From: Clavelina lepadiformis
Taxonomy: Eukaryota; Chordata; Ascidiacea; Aplousobranchia; Clavelinidae
NCBI RefSeq assembly: GCF_947623445.1
Contig: NC_135242.1
Location: 22,134,001-22,198,000 of the forward strand
Direction: 5' to 3'
DNA: 64,000 nt
In this document: piece by piece, positions 20,501-31,565 of the stretch
How the letters are laid out: every line of letters begins with the position of its first letter
How positions within the stretch are numbered: the first letter of the stretch is position 1
Notes under the pieces: generated by a model
Seen by the model: only the letters and a program-made list of their open reading frames with translations
Databases searched by the model: none
Told to the model about the DNA's origin: nothing
Position numbers and translations under genes: made by a program

Positions 20501-22140
20501 ACAAAGAAACCAGTGCACTTGGAGATTGGTATGCATCGTGTTTTGAGATATTGGGAAAAATACCACGGTATTTGGTGCCAGCCTACTTTGAATTGGTCAT
20601 ATCTTTGACCCATGAGAAATTGCTTCGGGCTTGTTGGAATCAGATGTCTCTCTTTGTTAAGGATGGAAGCACTTTCATAAAATCCCTCGCGCTCGGCACC
20701 GTCGCGTTGTGTGGTTGCATAAGGGGAGCAAATCTGCCCCCTCTTCATCCTGATGTTTCTGGACTGCTCAACTCTGAAGAAGATGGTTGTAAAGCGGTTT
20801 CCATGGCTGCTGGACTTCCGCATTTTTCTTCAGGAATCATGAGGTGTTGGGGACGCGACACTTTTATAGCGATGCATGGTCTTCAACTTGTCACTGGCCA
20901 GCACAGAGATGCAAGAAATTTAATTCTTGCATTCGCAGAGTGCATAAGACATGGTTTAATACCAAATCTGCTTGGAGAGGGTAAGATCTCGAGGTACAAT
21001 TGTCGTGATGCCGTTTGGTTTTGGCTCCAGTGCATTCAGGACCTTTGTGAGTGTGACAGCTATCAGTTGTTGCAGCTCCCAGTTGCACGATTTTTTCCCA
21101 CCGATGACTCTCAACCTCAACCGGTTGGCACGCAGACCCAGCGTTTGTATGATGTCATTCAGGAAGTCTTGCAAAGACACGTGGATGGTATTAGCTTTCG
21201 AGAACGCAATGCTGGTACAGGCATTGATGCTAACATGTCAGATGAAGGCTTTGATGTTAAAGTGGGAATTGATCTCAAAACAGGTTTTGTTTATGGCGGA
21301 AATGAACACAACTGTGGTACATGGATGGACAAAATGGGAGAAAGTGAGAGAGCGAAAACGAAAGGTATTCCCGCAACTCCTCGTGATGGTTCTGCTGTAG
21401 AATTGATAGGATTGTGTAAATCAGCAGTTTCATGGTTGCAACGAGCCAACAATTCTGGGCAGTATCCGTATGATGGTGTGTTCACGAAGGATAAGGACAA
21501 AGTTCAGGCAAAGCTGACATGGTCTCAGTGGAACGGTCTTATCGCTGAGAATTTCGAGCAGCATTTTTACGTCGGTGACAATGATTCGTCTCAGTTAGTT
21601 CATAAGCGTTACATATACAAAGATACAATTGGTGCCAGCCATCCCTGGTGTGACTACCAACTAAGACCTAACTTTCCAGTTGCAATGGTTTACGCTCCAG
21701 AAATGTTTGATGTTGACCATGCTTGGAGGGCGCTGGAAATTGCGCAAGCAAAACTTCTTGGACCTTTAGGCATGAAAACGCTTGACCCAGATGACATGCA
21801 GTATAGGGGAGACTACGACAACGGGAACGACTCTGAAGATCGATCCGTTGCGCATGGATTCAACTACCACCAGGGTCCAGAATGGTTGTGGCCAGTTGGG
21901 TATTTCCTGCGAGCAAAACTGCACTTTGCTCGAAAGCTGGGCCCGGAAAAGCTGAAAGAAACTGTTGATTTTATCCGTAGCTTCATAGTCAATCATCAAC
22001 TATACTTGGAGAACTCTCCTTGGTGTGGACTTCCAGAGTTAACAAACAGTAATGGAAGTTATTGCAGAGATTCATGCCCGATCCAAGCATGGTCACATGC
22101 CACCCTTCTTGACTTGCTTTGTGACATGTCCCAGTTGTAA
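17587..22140 (+). CDS. AGL: Glycogen debranching enzyme, intronless
   Basis: A single open frame of 1517 codons, close to the roughly 1530 residues of vertebrate AGL. The enzyme has two activities in one chain: 4-alpha-glucanotransferase, which moves maltotriosyl stubs, and amylo-1,6-glucosidase, which removes the remaining branch glucose, so cytosolic glycogen can be fully broken down. The N-terminal GH13-like half shows DVVWNHTA near residue 217, RIDNCHS with nucleophile D526, FAELFTG with acid/base E555, and DITHDNE with D627. The C-terminal GH133 glucosidase half shows MRCWGRDTF, YNCRDAVWFW, GTWMDKMG with D1248 and QGPEWLWPVG with E1432. All expected catalytic acids are present and no break was seen. 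The chosen ATG opens the conserved N-terminus. An AATAAA lies at 22453-22458. The lack of introns is odd for so long an animal gene. Confidence 0.97.
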   Translation: MEMSSQIRILKLVNGEHNDSVLYRLQKGWILHFMLGPTLASHNVSIFCNVPNSGETYERCKYRLLKWNAKSKSSGDQLNYFAPVKLNSAGSFEYYFQYDNKKAGSGYFIVDPSLLIGPDNHLLPLDAICMHTVLPKLLGPFTEWKDRLKVSKESGYNAIHFTPIQKLGCSNSSYSLADQLALNPSFANGLKSPITVEDVKSLVEELRQDWMMLSVTDVVWNHTATNSPWLQENPECAFNLSNCPYLRPAYILDRAVLHLSLDVAKGKYREAFPDSKISNDKDLSRLRDILLKKVIPPLKLWEFYQVDVDAEVSKFEHELKSASNKVRDHDKTAKINIIQDKTFKRRNCFIDLEVALRQFCAGSFNATESLEAFRSTLVWLNKLNKEVVEEDMKAAVNNIISTVTYERLADNGPKCIEINKTSPLCTPYFNHFFPDTSVHDEESNIVNVDDKAKFIMAHNGWVMGDDVLKNFAEYPGKVYFRRELVCWGDSVKLRYGSSSESCPTLWQRMKQYTEEMAGVFHGIRIDNCHSTPIHVAEYMLDSARKIRPDLYVFAELFTGREDVDNIFVNRLGITSLIREALNAWDAHELGRLVYMYGGEPMSSFMQPSKQLLKPSRAHALFCDITHDNESMILKRSVHDLVPTGALVAMACCASGSNRGHDEMTPHHIHVVKEQRFYKKWAPNPNSYSFECAGNKSGVLKAKRLLNVLHQTMALNGFNQVFIDQRTQDVVAVTRHNPKSHYSYVMIAHTSFHDSNDCHGSVQKVWKDVPSLTVEGHIMGIALEIKPTEPSLVTSQYVKTFTKQESLINGLDNYNLFVETDLPCGMSTCCEIELAKGGTAHVVHFTDFPPGSVIVLRVKMLESADKGINGIRKIISALSHDEKSGFDDIVSGLDLHVLNRVLFHCKEEELSDGLGIGAYGIPGWEDLRYCGIAGIAFPIARIRDGNDVGHPICTNLREGNWLMDYISMRLQKHKETSALGDWYASCFEILGKIPRYLVPAYFELVISLTHEKLLRACWNQMSLFVKDGSTFIKSLALGTVALCGCIRGANLPPLHPDVSGLLNSEEDGCKAVSMAAGLPHFSSGIMRCWGRDTFIAMHGLQLVTGQHRDARNLILAFAECIRHGLIPNLLGEGKISRYNCRDAVWFWLQCIQDLCECDSYQLLQLPVARFFPTDDSQPQPVGTQTQRLYDVIQEVLQRHVDGISFRERNAGTGIDANMSDEGFDVKVGIDLKTGFVYGGNEHNCGTWMDKMGESERAKTKGIPATPRDGSAVELIGLCKSAVSWLQRANNSGQYPYDGVFTKDKDKVQAKLTWSQWNGLIAENFEQHFYVGDNDSSQLVHKRYIYKDTIGASHPWCDYQLRPNFPVAMVYAPEMFDVDHAWRALEIAQAKLLGPLGMKTLDPDDMQYRGDYDNGNDSEDRSVAHGFNYHQGPEWLWPVGYFLRAKLHFARKLGPEKLKETVDFIRSFIVNHQLYLENSPWCGLPELTNSNGSYCRDSCPIQAWSHATLLDLLCDMSQL

Positions 22141-23915
22141 GTTGACCCAAGATTCAACAAAGCAACTAACTTCAAACCCTACGCGAAACTTTGTGTATTC
22201 CAATATATCATCATTAAAGCATGTTTTCTTTGTAGCCTTGCATATATTATATGCTACATCGTATTCTATATGACGTTTTTCTTGTCATTGTATCTTATAG
22301 ATTTGTATGTGTTCCTGTGTATAGCATCATAATATGCACTTCACTTTATGTAATTTTGTTATGAACGTTCTTGTCTGATTGTTGCATTTGTCAGTTTGTT
22401 GACTAGTATATTTTTCAAATATCTTTAAAGTTACATAAACATTAAATCCAGAAATAAATTATGCGCACCGGTAATAGCTCACCAATTTATAACAACAACT
22501 CTTGATTAACTGAAAGCATTCTGCACCAAATTGATGACTGTCTGTGTTTTTTAGGCATTCACTTTACGCGATGTGATCTTTGTAAAAGTAGAACATGATA
22601 TGTAATGAAATATGAAATGAAATGTATGAAATGCGTTGTCTTCATCTTCGTGCATATATATGCTCGTAAACATTTGACTATTTATTACTATTTTATTTAG
22701 TTTGCTGATGTATCGGCAGAAACCACTTTTCAAGGATATAGACATAGCCTGGGGCCATTTCATTTATTCTTTGTGTTCCCTGTACCAAGCGCTAGAAGCA
22801 ACAGAACCTCATAATGATAGCTCAAACATGTGTCATCGTAATTAATTGAACAATTACTTACAAGTTCATTATATATTTACTGTGTTTGATATAATTTTAG
22901 TACACATATAAAATATAGCTGTATTTGTTAGTTTATGCTTTGATACGTGAAATGTGCAGGTCAAGTTGCTTCCATTAGAGTGTGTTAAATGTTACAGCAC
23001 AGAGCAATGCGTTAAGGAGGCTGAGATTAATGTAATTTTATATTGTTTATAATGCTATGCCAGATTATATACTGTTTTGACTTTATGAAAGGCTGCTTGA
23101 CGTGTAAAGCACACAACATTATGTATAGTTGTGGTTTTCTTCAAACTTCCATGTAAACTCATGGTTATCTGTTTGTCCGAATTCTGTAATTGTTGAGCTG
23201 CCTAATTTTCTTTGTGTAAACTACTCAAAGTATGTTTCGTATATTGAAATATTTCTAATAGTAGCTCCACTACCAAATTGAAGTATTTTATACCAATTAA
23301 TGCACTGCAAGGTACATTAGATTGTTAGTAAAATATGCAACCTTTTTAATCATACTAGCTTTGTGTAGAAAACGAGTACAAAATTTTGTATATGAGCTAT
23401 AGTATGTTTGTATTATGCAATTCACGTTACAGTGTATTGTATTTTCTAATCTTTTGTGGTACTGCTTTCACGTATGCCGTGAATCAACTGTTTTGGAGCT
23501 CTTTAACCCTGCAAGTATTCTTGTATGTCAAAAATTGTATAAAATTCCTGCTTTGTTGCAATTTAGAAATGTCCTGATTATTCTGCGCCATTATATGTTG
23601 GATGCTTCTTGAACGTTTTCAAATGATTAACCTGATATGATACTATATTTATCTGCGTGTGTTTTATGGTCTCAAAATGAAATCACATGATGCTACCAGA
23701 TGTAGTTACATAACATTGCAGTTATTTCTATTTATACAACCGTGCGTGTTTATATTTATTGCTGTCGTATTCTACCTTGCTATATCCTTAGAAAGTATAT
23801 TTAGATCATATATATTTTTTCACTTAACTTGGCTATATGTACTCACTTATTATTTTGTTTGGATTAGGACAGTTTTGTGTAAGCCATTACTCTGATATAA
23901 TTAACAAGGTTTTCT
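22141..23915 (+). other. AGL 3' region and intergenic DNA
   Basis: AT-rich sequence of about 1.8 kb between AGL and TMBIM4, with an AATAAA at 22453-22458 that fits AGL polyadenylation. Open frames are short and low in complexity. No RNA gene or repeat was recognised; the TMBIM4 promoter must lie at the right end. Confidence 0.5.
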
Positions 23916-25492
23916 ATGAAAGAAGAAATGGCAAGTGCGAGTGGATTTCCAGCAGATTCTATCGAAGACGACTTTGCATACGGCACAAATGTAAAGCAAG
24001 CAACACTTGGAGTTCGAATTGGTTTGTACCAACTACAAACTTATCTACACCGTTATAATTTTTGCAAAAACAAAAAGTAAAAAGTTGCCTGTGAAAAAGT
24101 AAGATTATTTGAGCAGGGCTCATTACTTTTTGACAGCTCTTCGCACTTATTTGCTTTGCTTATTGCCTCTGTGTGACTGCCTTTGACAGCATAAGATAAC
24201 CATTGTATTGTGTGTGAGTGTGTTATATAGAACAAACTAGAACTAGAAATGTGACAGAATTTCTAATGACTTGAATAAATATTAATTTTCAACCAATTCG
24301 TTTTTCCTGAAAGTTCTTAAATTCTGTAGCGTGACATTTTTGTGACTATTGCAATATTCTTCTTAAAGCAGCTAATTAAGCGCACTCTAAATTATGCAGG
24401 TTTTATCCGAAAAGTTTATACGATTCTAACTGCACAGTTGCTTTGTACAACACTCGTTTGTGCCTTGTTCATTGCAGTCAAACCGCTTAAGGAATTTGCC
24501 CAAGGAAAGTAAGTCACAAAATTGTGCAAAGTCGGGTGGTATATGCTTTAAACTGATGTACTCGGAAATGTCCCGGTATAAAGTATATTGACATGGATAT
24601 ATATGATGCATGTAGGGTATCAGTTTGCTATTTCCAAAATATCTGTGTTCTTTTGTATAGCTATGACTTGTATGGATTTGCATGTTGCATCATTTCTTAG
24701 CTTTATTTCTCAGGTATCAGTTTTATTTTGGTGCCTAAAGAGTTCATTTTGGTAAAGTTATTTTTTGCTTCACAGTCAGTTTATGCTGATGTTATGCTTC
24801 ATGGCATCTTTCGGCTTGATAATCGCTCTCCATGTGAAAAAAGACAAACATCCAACCAATATGTACTTGTTGGCTGCATTTACACTAGTAGAGTCGTACA
24901 CTGTAGGCACAGTTGTAACGTTTTACAAGTAGGTTTCTTTGTTGCTTACTACTGCACCCATTAGTAAAACCATTTTTATTTGATCATGAAATTTAAAGCA
25001 AGTTTTTTAAAAATTTGACGAGTTCATAACTATGTAGAGTTGAAATCGTCCTACAAGCTTTCATATTGACACTCTCTGTGTTTGTCTGCTTGACTTCTTA
25101 CACTTTGCAAAGCAAAAGGGATTACTCGTCGTGGGCAGCAGGCCTGTTTTCTGGCCTTTGGATTCTTATAATTGCTGGTTTTATGGGAGTAAGTTAAAGC
25201 AATGGTTAATTTAGCAAATAGTGGACATAAACATTTAAACATACATGGTAAGTAACATTTTATCTGGTAGTTATGTTATTCGCAGATATTCTTTCAAAAT
25301 GACACCTTTGAGTTGGTGTGTGCCAGCGCTGGTGCCCTCCTCTTCTGTTTCTTCATCATCTTTGACACGCACATGCTGATGCGGAAGCTTTCTCCAGAAG
25401 ATTACATGATCGCATCCATCAGTCTCTACCTTGATGTGATCAACCTGTTCCTTGAGACTCTCCGCATCCTTGGAAAGATGAATGAGCGTTAA
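23916..25492 (+). CDS. TMBIM4: TMBIM4 / Lifeguard-4, five exons
   Basis: Exons: 23916-24021, 24400-24508, 24776-24928, 25038-25188 and 25286-25492, all with GT-AG introns and matching phases. Together they give 241 residues, against 238 in human. The product is a Bax-inhibitor-1 family membrane protein of Golgi and ER, known as a cation-leak channel that lowers stored calcium and protects against apoptosis. The N-terminus has [12 protein letters not shown], a near match to the vertebrate SIEDDFNYG motif. Exon 3 encodes [20 protein letters not shown], exon 4 VLQAFILTL and [10 protein letters not shown], and exon 5 [18 protein letters not shown] and [15 protein letters not shown], which carries the conserved acidic pore residues. 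Seven membrane helices are expected. A second in-frame ATG at 23928 is an alternative start. Confidence 0.95.
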
Positions 25493-28439
25493 ATTCTTCC
25501 CTTAAATACCCATTTAGAAGACAGTTATGGATTTCTCATAATTTGAAATTTGGTAACATTTTTAAGATAGAATTGCTTTGTTATATCATTGTTATCGGTT
25601 TATTTAGCTACACCTGTAAGAATACATCACCAAAAGACTCCAACATAACTTTGGTCAAGAAATTTGTGCTTTATCTTTCTTTCAAACCTGGTTTGTTGTG
25701 ACTTGCTCCTCTTATTGATGCAAATTAGGGATGCGCCGTGAAGAAAAATGTCTGGCTTTGTACAATCACAAATACCATGCAAACTGATACGACCGATTCG
25801 TATCAGCACCAGACAGTATAATTTCATGTTATTTAATTTGACTTTTAACTCGGCGATATTGTTTAAACAATTTGCTTTGTTTCAAAAAACTATGACGATT
25901 GACAACCTAAATTGGATTGGCACAAAAGCCTATTAAGGAATGTTGCCCGACTTGAACTAATCGAAAAAATTAGATGACATTTTTTATCAAAGTCAGAAAG
26001 TTATAGAAAACGTTGTATTGGAATTCGCCCGAATCTTCTACACAAGCGGTCAATCTGTTCAGGTTTGGTCTCGCATGGGCTCATCTCCAACGCAAACCCT
26101 CTTAATCATGTAGATACTGCTTTTATTATGTGGGGGCTATTTGGGTTTATGGCTTACGCATGCTTGCTTAGTTCCTTAATGGTTCAATGTAGAACCAAGT
26201 TGTCATTAAATCAATTATTTCACAAGATTCTGCATAAGGTCTTTCTCGGCTGAACGTACTTTACTTTATGTCGCCTTTGTTCTTTAGGTGTTCAATTGTC
26301 ATCATTCCTGTAAAACTTGTTTTTTTTGTCCGTAAAAGTGAGAGATTTAGCCTAATGAAGGTTATATTATGACCTGTTATATTGCCTTCGTGACACGTAG
26401 TAGTTTTGTAAACATTGATGTTACGTTCCTTCCATGTGATATATATATCTTTTAACTATGCCCGTGTTTACTTGTGACGGGGATGTATGAGTTTTGTGAG
26501 CGGTGGTTCTCTGCACTTAAATCTTTTTACTGGTTGGTTATTACCCTTTCTGCACAGATTAAACCAGTTTCTTGCTTGCATTTTGGCTTAAAACAAGCCA
26601 TCAATTCACCTTCGATTCTCGTTGTAGAAAAAAAGTGACAGCCTTTTGCTCACGTTTTCCGCTCGTAATATTGTGGTAGTAGAAGTTTATTTATATCATA
26701 AGGTGATGACAGCAAATGTCGTTATTTTTTGCCCAAATTATGGCTTTTGTCTAAATTATTAAATGCTGTACAAAGTGTTATGGTGATGTCGTGATTTGTC
26801 CTTTGTGCGCAAGCTTGTCTGTGCATCAGATGCAATTTAAAACAGTTCGTAAAAATTTATGAAACTTACTCTTTGTCGCGCATTCTAGCTTTGTGCACAA
26901 AGCACACCTGCATCGCTTGACAAACGCCGCAAAATCAAGATTACAATGAGCAAACTTACGAAAGAGGGTTAATGCAGCCGATTCCTTTGATATTTGAATC
27001 AAAGCGATGTACATTTAAGTCTATCTTGGCGCTACGTGTTTTGATCCTAGTTCGGTTACATTCTTTTATCGGTCTTTTGAGATGGCGGCCTCTTCAGCTT
27101 TAACACGAAGTTGCGTTTCGGTATTATGACACACGTGTTAAGCCTTTAATCAGCGCGATATGGCAACTGAACCCGCAAGATGTTCCGGCACAAGTGTTGT
27201 TGAAATTATAGCCAACCTACGCCTACATTAAGAACGACCTTCTGGGTCAAGTTCTCTTGAGAAGTTCCAAGTTGGTGGCTTCATAAGTATAACTTTGTGT
27301 CGTAGGACACCGGCGAATGACCTTAACTCAAGCAGGCTAGCAATTTGTCGTCACTTACCTTATACCATTCAGGCGACTGCTGTCACAATAGGCTGCATGT
27401 TATGCCCCTGCTAGACGAGTTTGGAAAATATCGCGATAGACAATAATACGTACGCTAATGAGTTTTTAGACTAATCAATCATTTTATTTTTTATCATTGG
27501 GGCGTTGGGGGTCGAAAATATTAACTGCTGTATCAGCATGCGCTAATACCCTGGAAAATAGGACAAAGCCAAAAAGACTTTAAACCGTTCACAAATAGTG
27601 ATTAGTTGATTACCATAAAACTTGAAGCTGATTAGTGATTACATATAGCATAACCAGTAATCCCAATCACTTCGTGTGAAAGAAAGTTATCCCTGTATAT
27701 GCTCCAAAAATAGATGTCACATTGTTTTCAGATGGCGCAATGATTGCATAGATAGTTACAAACGAATCTGTGCTGGGCATAGGATATAAGCATATGTTGC
27801 TACAAATAGAACAACTTAATTATCGGCTCATAGTTTTTGGTTTTCAATCTGTGTTAAACATAGCACAGTAGCCTACTGGCAAAAACGTGCTGGTTTACGC
27901 AGGAGAATTGTCGTCCAGAACAGACCTGCAAGGTAATTTTAATTGGTCTAGTAGTGGAAATCAATTATTTACTAAGGCATTAACACAAATGTTGTTTACA
28001 AACATACGTCAATTTGTTTACCATAACAGCTACAAAGCTATATCTTGAGGGAATTTTAGAAAAAGCTTGCCTTAATGGAATAATTTGTTTGTGACGACAC
28101 TATCACTACAGTCAATGTCGATGTGCTGTAATTCGTTTCAATATTGCTCTATCTATAGTTGCTTAAATTAACCTAATAATAAAAAACTTGGAAGTGTTTG
28201 AAAAAAATCCACGACACTTGAGTGTGTTCTGGGCCAGTATTCTTCTTTTCAGTATTTGCAAATTACGTTAAAAAAAATTTCCCGCAGTCCGTCGAAGGGC
28301 AAAATGCTAAAGCAACGTTGTTTCGTTTCCTCACTTTTAGAGCTAAGTATGATCAATAGTACGGATGTCTCACTTTACAATGCAGTTTACGGATTGCCGT
28401 TACTCCCTGCCCTGTACGTTTTACCAGAGAACTGTAAGC
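25493..28439. other. Intergenic, about 2.9 kb, no gene recognised
   Basis: No exon with protein-like motifs, tRNA or clear transposon was found. A short ATGGCGGCC frame at 27081 stops after 15 codons. Confidence 0.45.
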
Positions 28440-31430
28440 CGACAGCCAGATAACCTATCGCCGACTCTGAACGGCGACCACACGACCTTGCAATGAGCAA
28501 ATATTTCGTTCGCGATAAAAATAATTGACTTTAGATTTGAACGTTTTATCTGGACACGGCGCCAATACGTAAACAACTTTTCGGACTGAATTATCAGTAC
28601 AGGCGCGAAAAGACTTCGGAATAATAGTTTGATCAACCCTGGAAAGACGTTAGAAAGCGGATTGATTCGTAAACAAGAAAACCGTATAAAGTCGAGCACA
28701 CTTGGATTCCAGCGTTCATTTGTGTTGGAATACTACAGCAGCAGTTTGAGGCTTTTCAGCTGTAAAAATCGAAAACAGAACTTCGCTACAACCGCAGAGC
28801 AGTTAGCTGTACCATGTCTCGCGTAATTAGGTCACCTGGAACTTCTGTGAGAGGAACGAAATTGTTGAGGAGAAACAGAGCGCAATACCCTATTATGACG
28901 TCACAAAGTCCTTCTTGTGTGAAGTCGCCAAAAGCAAGAGCGGTCATCGCTGACGCCGAAACGTGCAACGGGGCGAGGAAGAGATCGATGGAGAGTGCAA
29001 GGAAATTGAGGTTTCGGAGTTTGCAAGAGTCGCCACCAGTCTCCAAAGAGCCGTCTCTCGGAAAACGCGCCGACGTCATAGAGAACAAATGGGTAAATGT
29101 GTTACCGGTTATGACATCAACCGAAGATTCCCATGACTACATCGCCACTTCAAAGAAACTTTCGCCAAGCCGGATCAAGACATCGACGCCATTAGCAAAT
29201 AATGCTGTGAAGGACAAATTGTTTCATGACGTTTGTGGCTCGAGGTTGCATTTGGAGAAATCCTCTCCCGTCTGGAACCTTCCTTCTAATCAAAAATCAC
29301 CTTTATCTTCTTCGCGGGCTCGATCCCGGCTGCTATTCGCTCCAACCAAGAACAGGGAGGAATGTCGGAGTCGAAAGGGATTTCATGAGTTAAACAAAAG
29401 AGCAAAACTGGATGATTTTGATGATGTTAAACAGCCAAGGAAAACTTTATTTTCGGATGAGGTACGCGATGTTTTCTATACTTTTTGAATCCAGTCTATG
29501 ACAAACTAAAACGTGTTGAGATTACGCCTACATTGCCTTAACATCGATATATATATATAATTTCGTTCTTTTATTAAACTAAAGTAAACTTTCCTTTTAG
29601 ATTTCTGATGATACCAAAGACTCAATTATCAATAATTTGCGATGGAAATTGTCCGCTTACCAGACGACTTATGAGCGTAAACTTGAAGAACAACAGATGC
29701 ATTATGAAAAACAGGTAAGCTTTCAAAATACATGGCTAGATATTTTACAACTATATGCTTTGATGTGCTGCTGATTTAGTCCCGGCCGTTTATGAGCTTC
29801 TTTTTTTCTTTCCGATTCAGCTTAAACAAGCAAACGAGTTGGTGAGTATTTGCCTGGGGAAAATAAAAGAGGCGGAAGAAAAAGTGATGCTTCTCCCCAA
29901 TCTTGAAATGGAAGTCATTGTGTTAAGAAGGAAACTGTGCGATGCAAGGTATGTATCGAGTTTTACCGAATGTTCTTCGAATAAGCGAACATATTTTCAA
30001 GTTTTATAAGTGGCAATCACAACTTCAGACGTTTTGCACAATTCCTATAATGTACGATGAAATATTTCTTCTCATGACGTTTCTTGTTCTTTTTCATTCA
30101 GGTCTCGAAATCACGCCTTCTCTGCCAGTTCCTCTCTATGCGGAGAGACGAGCGAATTCGACCAATCAGAAGGCCGCAAATCTCCCGTAGGCTTGTCAGA
30201 TGAGAACTCGCTCGACCAATCAGATTACGAAGAAGGTAAATGCTAAACCTTGAACAAGATATGCCGTGGATATTTTTATAAATAATTATATTATTTTAAA
30301 ACTACAAAAATCTATGCAGTATAAATAACCACTGCACAAACGTTTTATAGATTACCCAGGTACAGCAACGGAAATCTTATACGAAATGGAAAAGGCCGCC
30401 TTGAAACTTTTGCCTGCAGTGAGACCACGTCTGAAATCATTGGAAAACGAAACAAAAAAGCAAACCTTGACAAAAAGTGCGCCACCCGATGACGCAGCGA
30501 CCACGTCATCCAAACATGACGCTTTAAGAGATCGTTGCCATGAACACTTATCCGTAAAAGAAACCCAATTTAACGAATTGGAAAATGAACACCAAAAGGC
30601 GCTAAAGAATATCAAAGTAAGTTTTATGTGGATCTGAAAAAGATTCTTAAAACTGTGTTTTTATCCATTTTCGTGATTTTGTAATTGTATATTTTATTGT
30701 TGTTTTATATTAAACTTAAATTCCCTGCTCTTTCAACTGATATTGTAGCCATCAGTTTTCATTTATATTCAATTTTTATTGACTTTCCTTTCAAATTTGT
30801 TTTGTTAAAAACAATAACACAACTTTCATTTGACGTTGCAGATTTTAGAAGACAAATTCAACAACCAGCGTGAACAAGTTACGTCATTATTCCATGACCT
30901 GTATAATATTAGGTCAGAAAGAAATGCGATAATGGATCTGGAAAATGTTATTAAATACTTGAGGAAACAGGTGAGTAATTCAAACAATAAAAATTGGAAC
31001 CTAATTCAAGTTTTGTTGCTACTTGCTGTGTTTATGAGAAACTACTTTTATGGAATTTGTATATATTTTTGACAACTTTAATATTTTTTCTCTTTTCAGG
31101 CTGTTTCTCAAGAAAAACTGGGAGAAATTGCATACCAAGCTATTTACAACGACCAACATCTCAAATGCTCATTTGCGAGGAAATTTCTTGGTTTGCTCAG
31201 ACTTTACGTAGTTTCCCAATCAGGGACATTGCTATAAATTTGAATTTGACAAAATGTGTTGCTTTCAATGTTGCGTATTTTTTATATATTGTATTTCAGT
31301 AAAATAAAATTTTTGTATAATTCGATTGGGCATTATATATATCGGTATATATAAGTCGTCAGTGCGGCATACAGGAAAAATATAGTATTTGCTTTTCCGG
31401 TAATAAAAAGCACCTCTTAAAGTTACAGTT
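28440..31430. repeat. Left arm of the family A inverted duplication
   Basis: This 3-kb stretch, which includes about 370 bp upstream of A1 and about 190 bp downstream of its stop codon, recurs in reverse orientation at about 38001-41000 and, through the tandem unit, at about 49190-52200. The match starts near CGCCGACTCTGAACGG and ends near CTCTTAAAGTTACAGTT. Confidence 0.85.
28814..31237 (+). CDS. Family A coiled-coil protein, copy A1
   Basis: Seven exons: 28814-29461, 29601-29714, 29821-29948, 30102-30235, 30351-30616, 30842-30970 and 31100-31237. Splice phases match and give 518 residues. I do not recognise the family. Residues 1-216 are basic and Ser/Pro-rich, with clusters such as RKRSMES and RSRLLFAPTKN, which suggests a disordered, possibly nuclear part. 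Residues about 217-297 (LRWKLSAYQTTYERKLEEQQ and on to VIVLRRKLCDAR) and about 375-475 look like coiled coils. The acidic linker between them has the doubled motif FDQSE/LDQSDYEE. The C-terminal 46 residues (AYQAIYNDQHLKCSF, RKFLGLLRLY) may be helical. AATAAA lies at 31303-31308. A1 differs from A2 and A3 most and lacks five residues after GKRA. The ATG sits in ACCATGT, conserved in all copies. Confidence 0.82.
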
Positions 31431-31565
31431 ACAGCTTAGGTACTTCACCTTTTCAAAAGCATCGCATATTGTTATTGGTTTATTCTTACTTCGATTTCAA
31501 ACCAGGCTAAAGCAATTGTTTACTGATTAAAAGATAAATTATGCCAAGAGAAATTTAGCAAGTAA

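Noticed and set aside
27081-27130. ATGGCGGCC start
   Set aside because: Stops after 15 codons and lacks a donor site.
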